DNA of 34,287 nt from Halorubrum persicum (GTDB taxonomy: Archaea; Halobacteriota; Halobacteria; Halobacteriales; Haloferacaceae): assembly GCF_002727125.1 (NCBI RefSeq), contig NZ_NHOA01000048.1, positions 1-34,287 of the forward strand, read 5' to 3'. Position numbers and translations under genes: made by a program. The notes beneath the pieces were generated by a model. It was not told the DNA's origin. It worked only from the letters and a program-made list of their open reading frames with translations, and ran no database searches. Shown in pieces: positions 16,569 to 24,227 of the stretch (positions are counted from its first letter, which is position 1; each line of letters begins with the position of its first letter).

Positions 16569-17861
16569 TCAGTTCGCCCCGTCGGAGGGAGGTGACCCCT
16601 CGTCGTCCGGGTCGCGCTCGTCGTGGTCCTGCCCGTCGGGAGCCGGCGTCGACTGCCCGTCGTCCTCGCTCGCCCCGTCTCCGTCGGTGGCCCCGTCGAG
16701 AACGGCGGCGCCCGTCACCTCGCCGGCGACGATCCCGTCTGCCGACGCTTCCACCTCGGCCGTCTCGTTCTCGTCGCCGCTCTCGACCGGGAGCGTTGGC
16801 GGCGTGTAGGTGTAGACGAACTCCTCGGTCACGGCGTGGTACGCGTCGGTCTCCGGGTCCTCGACGACGCCGGTGTCGTTGTCGATCGCGAAGTCGACGA
16901 GGTCCCGAAGCGTCGACGCCTCGGCCTCGGGACGCTCGTGGACGGACTCGGGGAGCCGGATCATGGTGATCCACTCCGCGAACTCGGAGCGATCGTCCCG
17001 GTACGAGAGGTACTCCCGTTCGGCCGGCGTGAGCGTGAGGCCGATCTCGCGGCGGGCGTACACCACCCCACCGGCGCCGGCGAGCCCCGCGAGGAACAGC
17101 AGCGGGCCGCCCGTGGAGCGGAGCGGGCCGTAGCTCCGCTCGACGGTCATCGACTCCGTCCGTTCGGTCGTGTCCGACTGGAGTCCCGGCTCCGTGACCG
17201 TGTACGTGTCCCCTCCGTGATCCAGCGTCATCTCGATCGTCCGCGCGTACGAGGTCGCCTCGCCGTTGATGCTGCCCTCGACGGTCACGTCCGTCGCGAC
17301 GAACGTCTCCGTCTCGCCGGGCGAGGCGCCGAGCTCCGACTCGATCTCGCTGGCCGTCGCGTCGACCGCGGAGCTGTTGAGCGTGAACGACGCGGTCGCC
17401 GTCTCGCCGGGCTCGACGTCGGAGACCGTCTCGGTCACCAGCGGCTCCCGCTCGACCCAGTACACGGTTTCGCCCTCGTCGCCGACGTTCCGGACGATGA
17501 GCACCGAGTCGAAGGTGACCGCCACGTCGCTCGCGGCGTCCGCCGCGTAGCTCGTCTCCACGCCGACGTCGAGCACGGGCGCGACCCGCGTGAAGTAGGT
17601 GTCCCGGCCGTCGAGCACCGTTCCGGTGTCGAACACCGGGTTCGGCTCCGTCACCTCGGCCGAGTGGACGTACTCGCTCTCGACGGTCAGCGAGGAGACG
17701 GTCCGCGTCTCGGTCTCGGTCCCCGGGTCGACGTGGGTCGTGTAGACGAGCCCGCCCCCGACCGCCGCGGCGACGAGACAGACGGCGAGGATCAGGGTGA
17801 ACTGTGCGTTCAGTACCGCCCGAAGGCGGAGCCGTGTTTCGTCGGGAGCTGTCTGACTCAT
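16569..17861 (-). CDS. DUF5305 membrane protein
   Basis: A 430-residue protein of the haloarchaeal DUF5305 family. One membrane helix lies near residues 21-41, a long beta-rich extracellular domain follows (about 45-250, rich in Thr/Val/Glu), then a second helix near 252-272 (GGPLLFLAGLAGAGGVVYARR). A cytoplasmic domain of about 100 residues contains REYLSYRDDRSEFAEWITMIRLPES, and the end is a low-complexity acidic tail. The gene follows the signal peptidase with 4 bases between, so the two form an operon. Their pairing suggests DUF5305 helps process or assemble exported DUF1102-type proteins encoded further along; this is inference from position. Confidence 0.82.
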   Translation of the reverse strand: MSQTAPDETRLRLRAVLNAQFTLILAVCLVAAAVGGGLVYTTHVDPGTETETRTVSSLTVESEYVHSAEVTEPNPVFDTGTVLDGRDTYFTRVAPVLDVGVETSYAADAASDVAVTFDSVLIVRNVGDEGETVYWVEREPLVTETVSDVEPGETATASFTLNSSAVDATASEIESELGASPGETETFVATDVTVEGSINGEATSYARTIEMTLDHGGDTYTVTEPGLQSDTTERTESMTVERSYGPLRSTGGPLLFLAGLAGAGGVVYARREIGLTLTPAEREYLSYRDDRSEFAEWITMIRLPESVHERPEAEASTLRDLVDFAIDNDTGVVEDPETDAYHAVTEEFVYTYTPPTLPVESGDENETAEVEASADGIVAGEVTGAAVLDGATDGDGASEDDGQSTPAPDGQDHDERDPDDEGSPPSDGAN

Positions 17862-17865
17862 TCGG

Positions 17866-19029
17866 TCACCTGTATATCTCGCGGAGGATGCGGCGGTGGA
17901 GCGGTGGTTTCGCGCGCGATTCCCGAGACCGGATCCGCGCGGGCTCGCCCCGGAGCAGCAGCACGCCGAGCCCGACGATCCCGCCGCCGAGGAGGCCGTT
18001 TATCGCGACCAGCGGAGCCCACGGGTGGACGCCGTACAGTTCGTCGATCACGCTCGATGGCAACACGGCGAGGTACCGGTGTTCGGTGACGAACAGCCGG
18101 TAGTATCCCGTCTCGTCGGGCGCATTGAGCGTCACCGTCGTCGACGCCTCGCCCCGGCTCCCCACGGTGACGCGCCGGGGGTCGACGTCGACGCCCGGGC
18201 TCTGCGGAGTGACGTACGCGTACACCGGGACCAGCCCGGCGTTGGGGACGACGTACTCCAGCTCTTTGCTCGTGCCCCGCTCGATGACGGTCGGGTTATC
18301 GGACTCGAACTCGGCGCTCACGACGCCGTACTCCTGTGACCCCGCCGGAACGACCATCGCCGCGGTCGCGGTCGCCATCAGCACCAGCGCCAGCACGCCG
18401 ACGATCGCGAACACCGAGGTGCCGTCGTCGCGGGAGCGGTCGCGTTCCCGCGTCTCGCGGCTCCCCCTGTCGAGGTACCAGTCGACGGCGTACGCGACCG
18501 ACGAGAGCGCGAAGAGGATGTACGCGAGCCCCTGCGTGCCCTGCAGCGACCGGACTCCGAACGTGACCGCCAGCCACGTCTGGACGGAGTCGAGCGCCGA
18601 CTGGAACCCCATCGCCACGGTGCCGAGGTGCGGGATGACGACCACGCTCCCTCCGACCGTGGCCGCCTTCGCGACGATGTCGGCCTCCTGCACGACGGGC
18701 TCGCCGCCGTCCTGATCGGTGAACGGGTTGTTGTCCCCGCGCGTGATGTACCCGCGCTCCGTCTCCTCGACGACGCGGTGGGTCGTCAGCCCGCCGCCTT
18801 GGATCTCCTGGGCGTTGAACGTCACCACGTCGCCGGCGCCGACCCCGCCGGCGAGCGGCGCGGGGATCGCGACGAACCCGTCGCCGGGGTTGAGCACCGG
18901 CTGCATGCTGCCCGTCTCGACGTAGCTCAGAAGCACCGGCTGGCCGAGGTACTGCCCGACGATCAGCGAGGCGACGACCAGCACGGCTGTGACCTGCAGC
19001 GTTATCGAAATGGTGCGTTTGAGGGACAT
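17866..19029 (-). CDS. Type I signal peptidase (S26, SipW-like) with C-terminal extension
   Basis: A 387-residue membrane peptidase. A membrane helix at residues 10-30 is followed by the active-site serine in ETGSMQPVL (Ser41), the archaeal general-base histidine in THRVV (His84) and the conserved RGDNN (Asp99). The Ser-His arrangement is the ER/archaeal (S26B) type, shared with Bacillus SipW. Beyond the usual core of about 190 residues are two more membrane helices (about 206-228 and 345-366) with a beta-rich extracytoplasmic domain of roughly 110 residues between them, resembling the C-terminal modules of specialised haloarchaeal peptidases. It heads an operon with DUF5305. The best TATA box is about 100 bases upstream, implying a leader of some 75 bases. 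Confidence 0.9.
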   Translation of the reverse strand: MSLKRTISITLQVTAVLVVASLIVGQYLGQPVLLSYVETGSMQPVLNPGDGFVAIPAPLAGGVGAGDVVTFNAQEIQGGGLTTHRVVEETERGYITRGDNNPFTDQDGGEPVVQEADIVAKAATVGGSVVVIPHLGTVAMGFQSALDSVQTWLAVTFGVRSLQGTQGLAYILFALSSVAYAVDWYLDRGSRETRERDRSRDDGTSVFAIVGVLALVLMATATAAMVVPAGSQEYGVVSAEFESDNPTVIERGTSKELEYVVPNAGLVPVYAYVTPQSPGVDVDPRRVTVGSRGEASTTVTLNAPDETGYYRLFVTEHRYLAVLPSSVIDELYGVHPWAPLVAINGLLGGGIVGLGVLLLRGEPARIRSRESRAKPPLHRRILREIYR

Positions 19030-19130
19030 GGATCGTCTCTCGGGGGTCAGTCGGCGTGGGGTGTCATCGGCGGCCCGCAGTCACCGGTACCGGTCTCTCA
19101 GTCGTCGACTCGAGAATGTCATTGATGCGT

Positions 19131-19138
19131 TATAAATA
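19131..19138 (-). promoter_or_regulatory. TATA box for the signal peptidase-DUF5305 operon
   Basis: TATAAATA on the plus strand (TATTTATA on the minus) is the only strong AT box upstream, 102-109 bases before the ATG at 19029. It implies a 5' leader of about 75-80 bases, unlike the leaderless genes around it. Confidence 0.5.
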
Positions 19139-19217
19139 CGTGGTTCGGGGCAGTGCGGTGGCGGAAAATCGTGAGGTGCCGCGGCGGACGGCGACGGGCC
19201 GAGGCGCCGCCGGCCGG

Positions 19218-20123
19218 TCACCGCTCGAACGCTCCGGCCGCGAGCAGCGTGAACGACCCGATGAACGCGAGACAGAAGCCGAGCAGGTGGACGTACAGGT
19301 TCACCACGCTGCCGGCCCCCGTCGGATCGCCGGGAAAGCCGACGAGCGGGTAGCTGACGACCACGGCGATGCCGACCGCGAACAGGTCGCCGTAGCCCGG
19401 GTTCGAGACCGCGGCGCGGATCCCCTCTCGAACCGCCCCCCGAATTCGGATCCCGGCGGTCGACGCGTACAGCGACCCGAGTAGGAGTCCAGCGATCCCG
19501 ATCGCGACTCCGGCGAGTCCGGGGCCGTCGAGCGCCCCCGCAGAGACCGGTAGCGCCAGCAGCGCCATCCACCCGACGAGCGGGAAGAAGACCGCGGGGA
19601 GCGCGCGGATCGACGCGTCCGGGAAGAACCGCTCGCGGGCGTACACCCCGAGCAGGAGCGGGAGCAGCCCCGCGAGCGCCATGTTGATCCCGGAGAAGCC
19701 GAAGCCGATCGCGTTCCGGGGGACGGCGAGATTCAGCGCCGAGAGGACGATCGGGAAGGCAGCGAGGAACGTCACGAACGCGATCATGAAGAACTGCCGA
19801 TACCCCGCCAACACCGCGAGCACGTATCCGACGCCGACGAGGAGGCAGTACCCCGCCACGTTGCCGGCGAGGTGGCCCGCGTCGAGGTGGACGTAATGGG
19901 CGGTGAACGCGGTCCGCACCGTCGGGTCGGTGTACGCGAACACCAGCGACCGACGCGTCGACTCGGGGAGCGCGAAGACGGCGCCGAGGACGGCGGGCAC
20001 CGCCGCGAGCACCAACAGGTCCGCGAGCCGGAGTCGGGCGATCAGCTCGCGGCGGAACCCGGCGTCGCCGGCGTCCCGATCCGCCGCGGTCCCGTCGCCC
20101 CGCGCGTTCGAAGAGGCCGTCAC
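19218..20123 (-). CDS. Rhomboid-like intramembrane protease
   Basis: A 301-residue polytopic protein with a GTG start at 20123. After a polar cytoplasmic tail of about 35 residues there are six to seven membrane segments. Rhomboid landmarks are visible: HLDAGHLAGNVAGY (HxxxN in the second helix), GFGFSGINMAL with the GxSG nucleophile, and a histidine in NLYVHLLGF in a late helix, as candidate catalytic base. The family cuts membrane-anchored proteins within the bilayer. It lies between the signal peptidase operon and the large anchored DUF1102 protein, so it may release surface proteins; that link is positional. TATA-like CTTAACC at 20146-20152 gives it its own leaderless promoter. Confidence 0.78.
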   Translation of the reverse strand: MTASSNARGDGTAADRDAGDAGFRRELIARLRLADLLVLAAVPAVLGAVFALPESTRRSLVFAYTDPTVRTAFTAHYVHLDAGHLAGNVAGYCLLVGVGYVLAVLAGYRQFFMIAFVTFLAAFPIVLSALNLAVPRNAIGFGFSGINMALAGLLPLLLGVYARERFFPDASIRALPAVFFPLVGWMALLALPVSAGALDGPGLAGVAIGIAGLLLGSLYASTAGIRIRGAVREGIRAAVSNPGYGDLFAVGIAVVVSYPLVGFPGDPTGAGSVVNLYVHLLGFCLAFIGSFTLLAAGAFER

Positions 20124-20145
20124 GCTCCGACGGTCGCGGACCAGC

Positions 20146-20152
20146 GGTTAAG
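20146..20152 (-). promoter_or_regulatory. TATA-like element for the rhomboid gene
   Basis: The minus-strand CTTAACC lies 23-29 bases before the GTG at 20123 and supports that start. Confidence 0.5.
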
Positions 20153-20171
20153 ACCTGTCGCCGAGCGTCTC

Positions 20172-21755
20172 TCACGACCGGGGCATCCGACGGACGAGCG
20201 CGATCCCGACGACGATGAGCGCGACGAACACGACCAGCCCGCCGAGGTCGTCGAGATCGATGGCGCCGGGCTCCTCGGTCGGTCCCGAACCCGACCCGCC
20301 CGCCGCGCCGTCGCCCCCGGTACCGTCACCCGCGCCGGCGTCGTTGTCCCGCCCGGTTCCGGTCCCCGCGTCCGCCTCGTCGTCGGTGCCACCACCCGCC
20401 GCGAGGTCACCCACCAGCAGGCTCCCGGCGTCGGTCCCGTCGACCGCGAGGTCGTACTCGCGCGGGGTCTCGAACGCGGCCGTGAGCGCGACGGTCGCGG
20501 TCTCGTTCGGGGCCAGCGCGACCGTCTCGTTCGCGACCGGGTCGCCGTCGGCCGTCAGCGTCACCGACCGCTCGCCCGCCGCGCCGCCGCCGTTCTCCAC
20601 GGTCGCGCGGACGGTCGCCGTCTCGCCCGGATCGATCGCCCGCGGGTCGAGGCCGGTCTCGGTCACGTTGAAGCGGGCGGCGCGCTCCGCGACCGCGAAC
20701 GTTGAGAACTCCGTGGTCGTCGCCCGGAAGTGCACCCGGTCCTCGGGAAGCCCCCGCCTCCGGACCGCCTCCTCGCCGACGACGCTGGCGCCCTTCTCGG
20801 TCCAGTCGCCGGCGTCGCTCTGCCGGTAGAACGTCACGTTTCGCGGGTCGATCCCGGCGTCGGCGAGCGTCTCCCGAGAGGCGCTGAACCGGACCGTCAT
20901 CGCGTCGACCTCGTCGGCGTCGAAGTCGTGGTCGACGGCGAGGTACGCGATCGACCGCGGGTTCGTCGGCGCCGTCAGCGCGCTCCCGTTCCCGACGGGC
21001 TTGGGGGTCCCGGCCGCGTTCACCTCGATGCGGTCGTTTCGGACGCCCGCCACGTCGAGCCCGTCGAGCGTGACGTTCGCGCCGTCGAGGTGCATGCCGT
21101 CGGCCTCGAACCGGACCGCGTCGCCGCGACCGATCCCGCTCGCCACGAACTCGCGGCGGTCGTCGCTCTCGGCGCTGACCGTCTTGGTCAGCCCGCCACC
21201 GCCGCCGCCGCCCGCCCCCTGCGCGGATCGGTCGTTCGCCGTCGTCTCCGGCTGTGCCTCGCTCGCCTCGATCGAGAACTCGTCGGCGCCCAGATGCGCT
21301 CCGGCGGTCGCGCCCCGCGCGTCCAGTTCGAGCCCCACCGTGACGCTCTGGTTCGGCGCGAGCGTGACGTTGTTGGCGTTGCCCTCGACGGAGCCGCCGT
21401 CGGCCACGAAGGTGACGTTCTCGCTCTCGTACTCGATCCACACGTCGGCGGCCCGATCGCCCGTGTACGTGATCGTGAACACGTCGTCGATCGTCCCCGT
21501 CGCTCCGACGTTCACTCCCTCGAAGGAGGGGTCCTGGATGTTGGGGTTCGACGCCGAGACGTCGATCGCGATCTCGTCGTCGTCATTTAAATAGGCGTAC
21601 TGCCCGTTCGGCCCGTCGGCCGGCTGGACCGCGATCTTGTCGTCGGCGAAGGTGTCGGCGTCGCCGTCGATGACCGCCGCCCCCGTGGCGAACGCCAACG
21701 ACCCTGCGGCTACGAGCAGGAGGGCGAGGATCAGGGTACGGCGGAAATGTACCAT
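20172..21755 (-). CDS. Exported, membrane-anchored DUF1102/PGF-pre-PGF surface protein
   Basis: A 527-residue secreted protein. Residues 1-27 are a Sec-type signal peptide (RRTLILALLLVAAGSLAFATGAA). Residues about 30-170 form a DUF1102-like beta domain (GQYAYLNDDDEIAIDVS...). A Gly-rich hinge near 185-190 leads to a PGF-pre-PGF-type domain at about 195-355 (VSAESDDRREFVASGIGRGD ... NVTFYRQSDAGDWTEKG ... STFAVAE). A CARDB-like beta-sandwich occupies about 358-450. Then comes a low-complexity Gly/Asp linker and a C-terminal helix with RRMPRS as stop-transfer. There is no PGF motif before the helix, so it is probably a plain membrane anchor and not an archaeosortase substrate. It could be the base or adhesive cap for the small DUF1102 proteins. 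Confidence 0.78.
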   Translation of the reverse strand: MVHFRRTLILALLLVAAGSLAFATGAAVIDGDADTFADDKIAVQPADGPNGQYAYLNDDDEIAIDVSASNPNIQDPSFEGVNVGATGTIDDVFTITYTGDRAADVWIEYESENVTFVADGGSVEGNANNVTLAPNQSVTVGLELDARGATAGAHLGADEFSIEASEAQPETTANDRSAQGAGGGGGGGLTKTVSAESDDRREFVASGIGRGDAVRFEADGMHLDGANVTLDGLDVAGVRNDRIEVNAAGTPKPVGNGSALTAPTNPRSIAYLAVDHDFDADEVDAMTVRFSASRETLADAGIDPRNVTFYRQSDAGDWTEKGASVVGEEAVRRRGLPEDRVHFRATTTEFSTFAVAERAARFNVTETGLDPRAIDPGETATVRATVENGGGAAGERSVTLTADGDPVANETVALAPNETATVALTAAFETPREYDLAVDGTDAGSLLVGDLAAGGGTDDEADAGTGTGRDNDAGAGDGTGGDGAAGGSGSGPTEEPGAIDLDDLGGLVVFVALIVVGIALVRRMPRS

Positions 21756-21765
21756 TATTTATGGT
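21751..21765. promoter_or_regulatory. Small palindrome over the start of the DUF1102/PGF-pre-PGF gene
   Basis: ACCAT-TATTT-ATGGT is a perfect 5-base inverted repeat that includes the start codon at 21755. It could hide the start in a hairpin or bind a regulator. Confidence 0.3.
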
Positions 21766-21859
21766 ATTTTTCAATTCGTCCGGTGTAGTTCATCGATCCG
21801 ACATATCATACATTTAGTATAAATATAACGCTGATACTGTGTGAAAGGGGACTAATTAT

Positions 21860-22405
21860 TCATTCCTCTACTGCCTTTGCGATGATGCCGATATTTTCAT
21901 TGTATTCTTTCACACCTTCATCAGCTGTTTTTATATACAACCCGATGGTGAACGAATCGCCAGGATCTAGTACCACGCCAGTACTTTCCGATTGTAATAT
22001 CGCAGATGTCTGTCCACTTTTATATATGGCAAGTTCATCCAATTCGCCACTGTAGTCACTGTAAACAGTGACCGAATTTGTCCCCTGATTCTGGAGAACT
22101 GCCATATTATCGAACCAGTACTGCGACTGGTTCCCGATGCCATTGGGATCGGTTCCAGCGACAAGGTCGTCCTCTGGCCCTGGAATTCTGAACGTTGCTA
22201 CGTGCACACCGTCTCCGAGATTAACATCACTAGATCGACCAGCGATCCCAACATCAGTGTTAATCCGAAGATAGGCCTGACTGTCATCAACAATCTTTGC
22301 TGTGACACTACGCTCTGCTCGGGTGCTGGAGAATGCACCGGTCCCAACAGTCAGGGAACCAGCTAACAGACCGCCAGTAGCACCAAGCAGGCGTCTTCGT
22401 TTCAT
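21860..22405 (-). CDS. Small exported DUF1102 protein (SipW-type signal region)
   Basis: A 181-residue exported protein. The N-terminus MKRRRLLGATGG has a twin-arginine-like RRRLL followed by a hydrophobic stretch and GTGAFSSTRAER, which is shared with two other proteins in this cluster. After it comes a single beta-rich domain beginning VTAKIVDDSQAYLRI, typical of DUF1102. The pattern of a short signal, a GAFS-type cleavage region and one beta sandwich resembles TasA/camelysin proteins, which SipW peptidases process. It is the second gene of an operon (12 bases after the upstream DUF1102 gene). The DNA is visibly more AT-rich than the flanking genes, a sign of separate ancestry. Confidence 0.8.
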   Translation of the reverse strand: MKRRRLLGATGGLLAGSLTVGTGAFSSTRAERSVTAKIVDDSQAYLRINTDVGIAGRSSDVNLGDGVHVATFRIPGPEDDLVAGTDPNGIGNQSQYWFDNMAVLQNQGTNSVTVYSDYSGELDELAIYKSGQTSAILQSESTGVVLDPGDSFTIGLYIKTADEGVKEYNENIGIIAKAVEE

Positions 22406-22417
22406 TAGCTAGAATTG

Positions 22418-23077
22418 TTAGCTACTGCTGAAGTCTGAACCGTCTTCACTGGAACCATCAGCGTAGAATCCAATGTCGTCGGGAACGTCCGAAAGTGAAG
22501 TCGACGCGGTACTTCCCAGCGATTGAATGTCTCCGTTTAGGTAGAATCCGAAGTGAACATAGAGATCGTCACCCGGTGCGAGGTCCTGACTAGCCACGTC
22601 GGCACTGTTACTCCAATGAGAGGGAACGGATGGTACCGCAGCGAACGGAGTACTGTCCGCCAACGCGTCTGAAGTTAGTTCGTTATCCGTGTACGAAACT
22701 ACCATGGGTCCGTCTGGGAGAATGCCGATTGCAGAAGTCCCATTATCATCATCACCGAGTTGGAGTCGAACGGTGTTCGTGCCGTTGTTTTCAATCCTCA
22801 TCACGTTAGTAAAGGTCGTGTCTGCGTTGGCATTCAGACCGTTCCCATTCTGATTACTATTGCTGCCATCAAACTGGAGCTCGAGAGTGTCGCCAGTCTC
22901 TTTCGCGTACACACTCGTAGAGGCATCTAAGCCGAGGTACGCGCCAGAGTCACCAGCAGTACTGACATTGATAGCACGTTCCGCGCGAACGCTTGAGAAC
23001 GCGCCCGTACCCATTGCAGCCGCACTACCCGTAGCCAATGCGCCCAGACCGGCGATGAACTTGCGTCGGTTTGCCAT
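22418..23077 (-). CDS. Small exported DUF1102 protein (SipW-type signal region)
   Basis: A 219-residue protein with the start at ATG 23077 (an in-frame ATG at 23257 would add 60 residues of non-family, Arg/Trp-rich sequence across the intergenic repeats). The signal MANRRKFIAGLGALATG contains RRKFI, a good haloarchaeal Tat motif, and leads to GTGAFSSVRAER. The mature part starts INVSTAGDSGAYLGLD and is a Ser/Asn/Asp-rich beta domain with a Ser-rich tail (DGSSEDGSDFSSS). It is the first gene of a two-gene operon with another DUF1102 gene and is divergent from the winged-helix regulator. The coding DNA is AT-rich compared with its neighbours. Confidence 0.82.
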   Translation of the reverse strand: MANRRKFIAGLGALATGSAAAMGTGAFSSVRAERAINVSTAGDSGAYLGLDASTSVYAKETGDTLELQFDGSNSNQNGNGLNANADTTFTNVMRIENNGTNTVRLQLGDDDNGTSAIGILPDGPMVVSYTDNELTSDALADSTPFAAVPSVPSHWSNSADVASQDLAPGDDLYVHFGFYLNGDIQSLGSTASTSLSDVPDDIGFYADGSSEDGSDFSSS

Positions 23078-23543
23078 AGTTGTGTAACCTCGTTGTCCGC
23101 ACACGACCCGCGGGCCGTCGACGACGGGACATCCCGCCTCACCCGAGGTCGCTCTATGACACCCATGGGGCCTATCCCATATCGTTATGAATTTCCAGAA
23201 ACACTTCTGGGAGCGGCTGAACAGTCGACGGGTGGGTTCCGCCCTTGCCTGAACCACGATCCGAACGGTTCAGGTGCAGCCTGAGACCTCCAGAACCCCT
23301 GTTCAGGAGGGGCTTGAACCGGCAACGATTGCTGAGAGAGAATGTTCCATACGTGATAACTACCGAAGCACGGCGAACGTGATATCTTGAGTGGTGAGAA
23401 CTATACTGCGTTATCACGCCCTCTTCCGCCGGAATACGGCCACAAACGCGTCCGAATCGGCCTCCGTCTCAACGGCGAGAAAGTTTGTCTGAGTATCATA
23501 ACCACGGGATTTATGTTGGCGTGTTCATATTTGTCAGACAGAT
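23078..23543. other. Divergent regulatory region with a cluster of inverted repeats
   Basis: No gene is seen in these 466 bases between the DUF1102 operon and the regulator. It holds CCAGAA-ACAC-TTCTGG (23195-23210), CCTGAACC/GGTTCAGG with an 11-base spacer (23248-23274) and a 10-base arm pair CCTCCAGAAC/GTTCAGGAGG around CCCT (23287-23310, one mismatch). The recurring half-site is CTGAAC. A further CTTGAACCGG occurs at 23313-23322. Confidence 0.6.
23509..23517 (+). promoter_or_regulatory. TATA box for the winged-helix regulator
   Basis: ATTTATGTT lies 27-35 bases before the ATG at 23544. Confidence 0.5.
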
Positions 23544-24125
23544 ATGGCGTCGGTACAACAGGTAGACGGGGGAGGGTCTGAACCGGCGACGGAGGTGTCC
23601 GAGGACGAGCTGTTCGAGGTGTTGGCGAATCAGCGCAGGCGCTTCGCGGTCCATCTGTTGAAGCGCGAGGAGCCCGACTCGATCGCGATCGGGGACATGG
23701 CCGAGCAGATCGCGGCTTGGGAGAACGGGATCGAAACGGCGGAGATCACCGGGGCCGAGCGCAAGCGCGTGTACACCGCGCTTCAGCAGTCGCACCTGCC
23801 GAAGATGGACAACGTGGGCGTCGTCGACTTCAACAAGGACCGCGGGGTCGTCGAACCGACGCCCGCGCTGCAGAACGTCGACCTCTACATGGACGTCGTC
23901 GAGGGGAGGGAGATCCCCTGGAGCACGTACTATCTGGGGATCTCCGGGGTGGCCGTCGCGCTCACCGGCGCTGTGTGGCTCGACGCGTGGCCGTTCGTTC
24001 TCCTGTCCGACATGGCGTGGATGATCGCGATCGTCGTGGCGTTTACCTTCTCCGCGATCACCCACAAGTACTACACCGCGGAGATGAAGGTCGGCGAACC
24101 CGAGGAACCCCCGGAATTGACGTAG
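23544..24125 (+). CDS. Membrane-tethered winged-helix regulator (DUF7344-like)
   Basis: A 193-residue protein. Residues about 20-110 form a winged helix: ELFEVLANQRRRFAVHLLKREE, then IAIGDMAEQIAAWENG, then the recognition region AERKRVYTALQQSHLPKMDNVGVVDFNKDRG. This is the pattern of the haloarchaeal DUF7344 family. Two membrane helices follow at about 130-150 and 153-173, with a short acidic tail, so the DNA-binding part faces the cytoplasm from the membrane. Its position between DUF1102 genes, on the other side of an array of inverted repeats, makes it the likely regulator of this surface cluster. It may sense envelope state directly; the effector is unknown. Confidence 0.8.
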   Translation: MASVQQVDGGGSEPATEVSEDELFEVLANQRRRFAVHLLKREEPDSIAIGDMAEQIAAWENGIETAEITGAERKRVYTALQQSHLPKMDNVGVVDFNKDRGVVEPTPALQNVDLYMDVVEGREIPWSTYYLGISGVAVALTGAVWLDAWPFVLLSDMAWMIAIVVAFTFSAITHKYYTAEMKVGEPEEPPELT

Positions 24126-24227
24126 GGCGCCGGGTTTCAAGCGGCGCTTTCGGCGGTTCCGGGAGCGCATAACCTTAGGGTCGGAACACGTATTCCACGA
24201 CGAACGAAACGTGACCTCGCACTCATA

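Noticed and set aside
23078-23257. Longer start for the DUF1102 gene at 23257
   Set aside because: It would put 60 unrelated residues before a complete Tat-type signal peptide and translate the inverted-repeat region.
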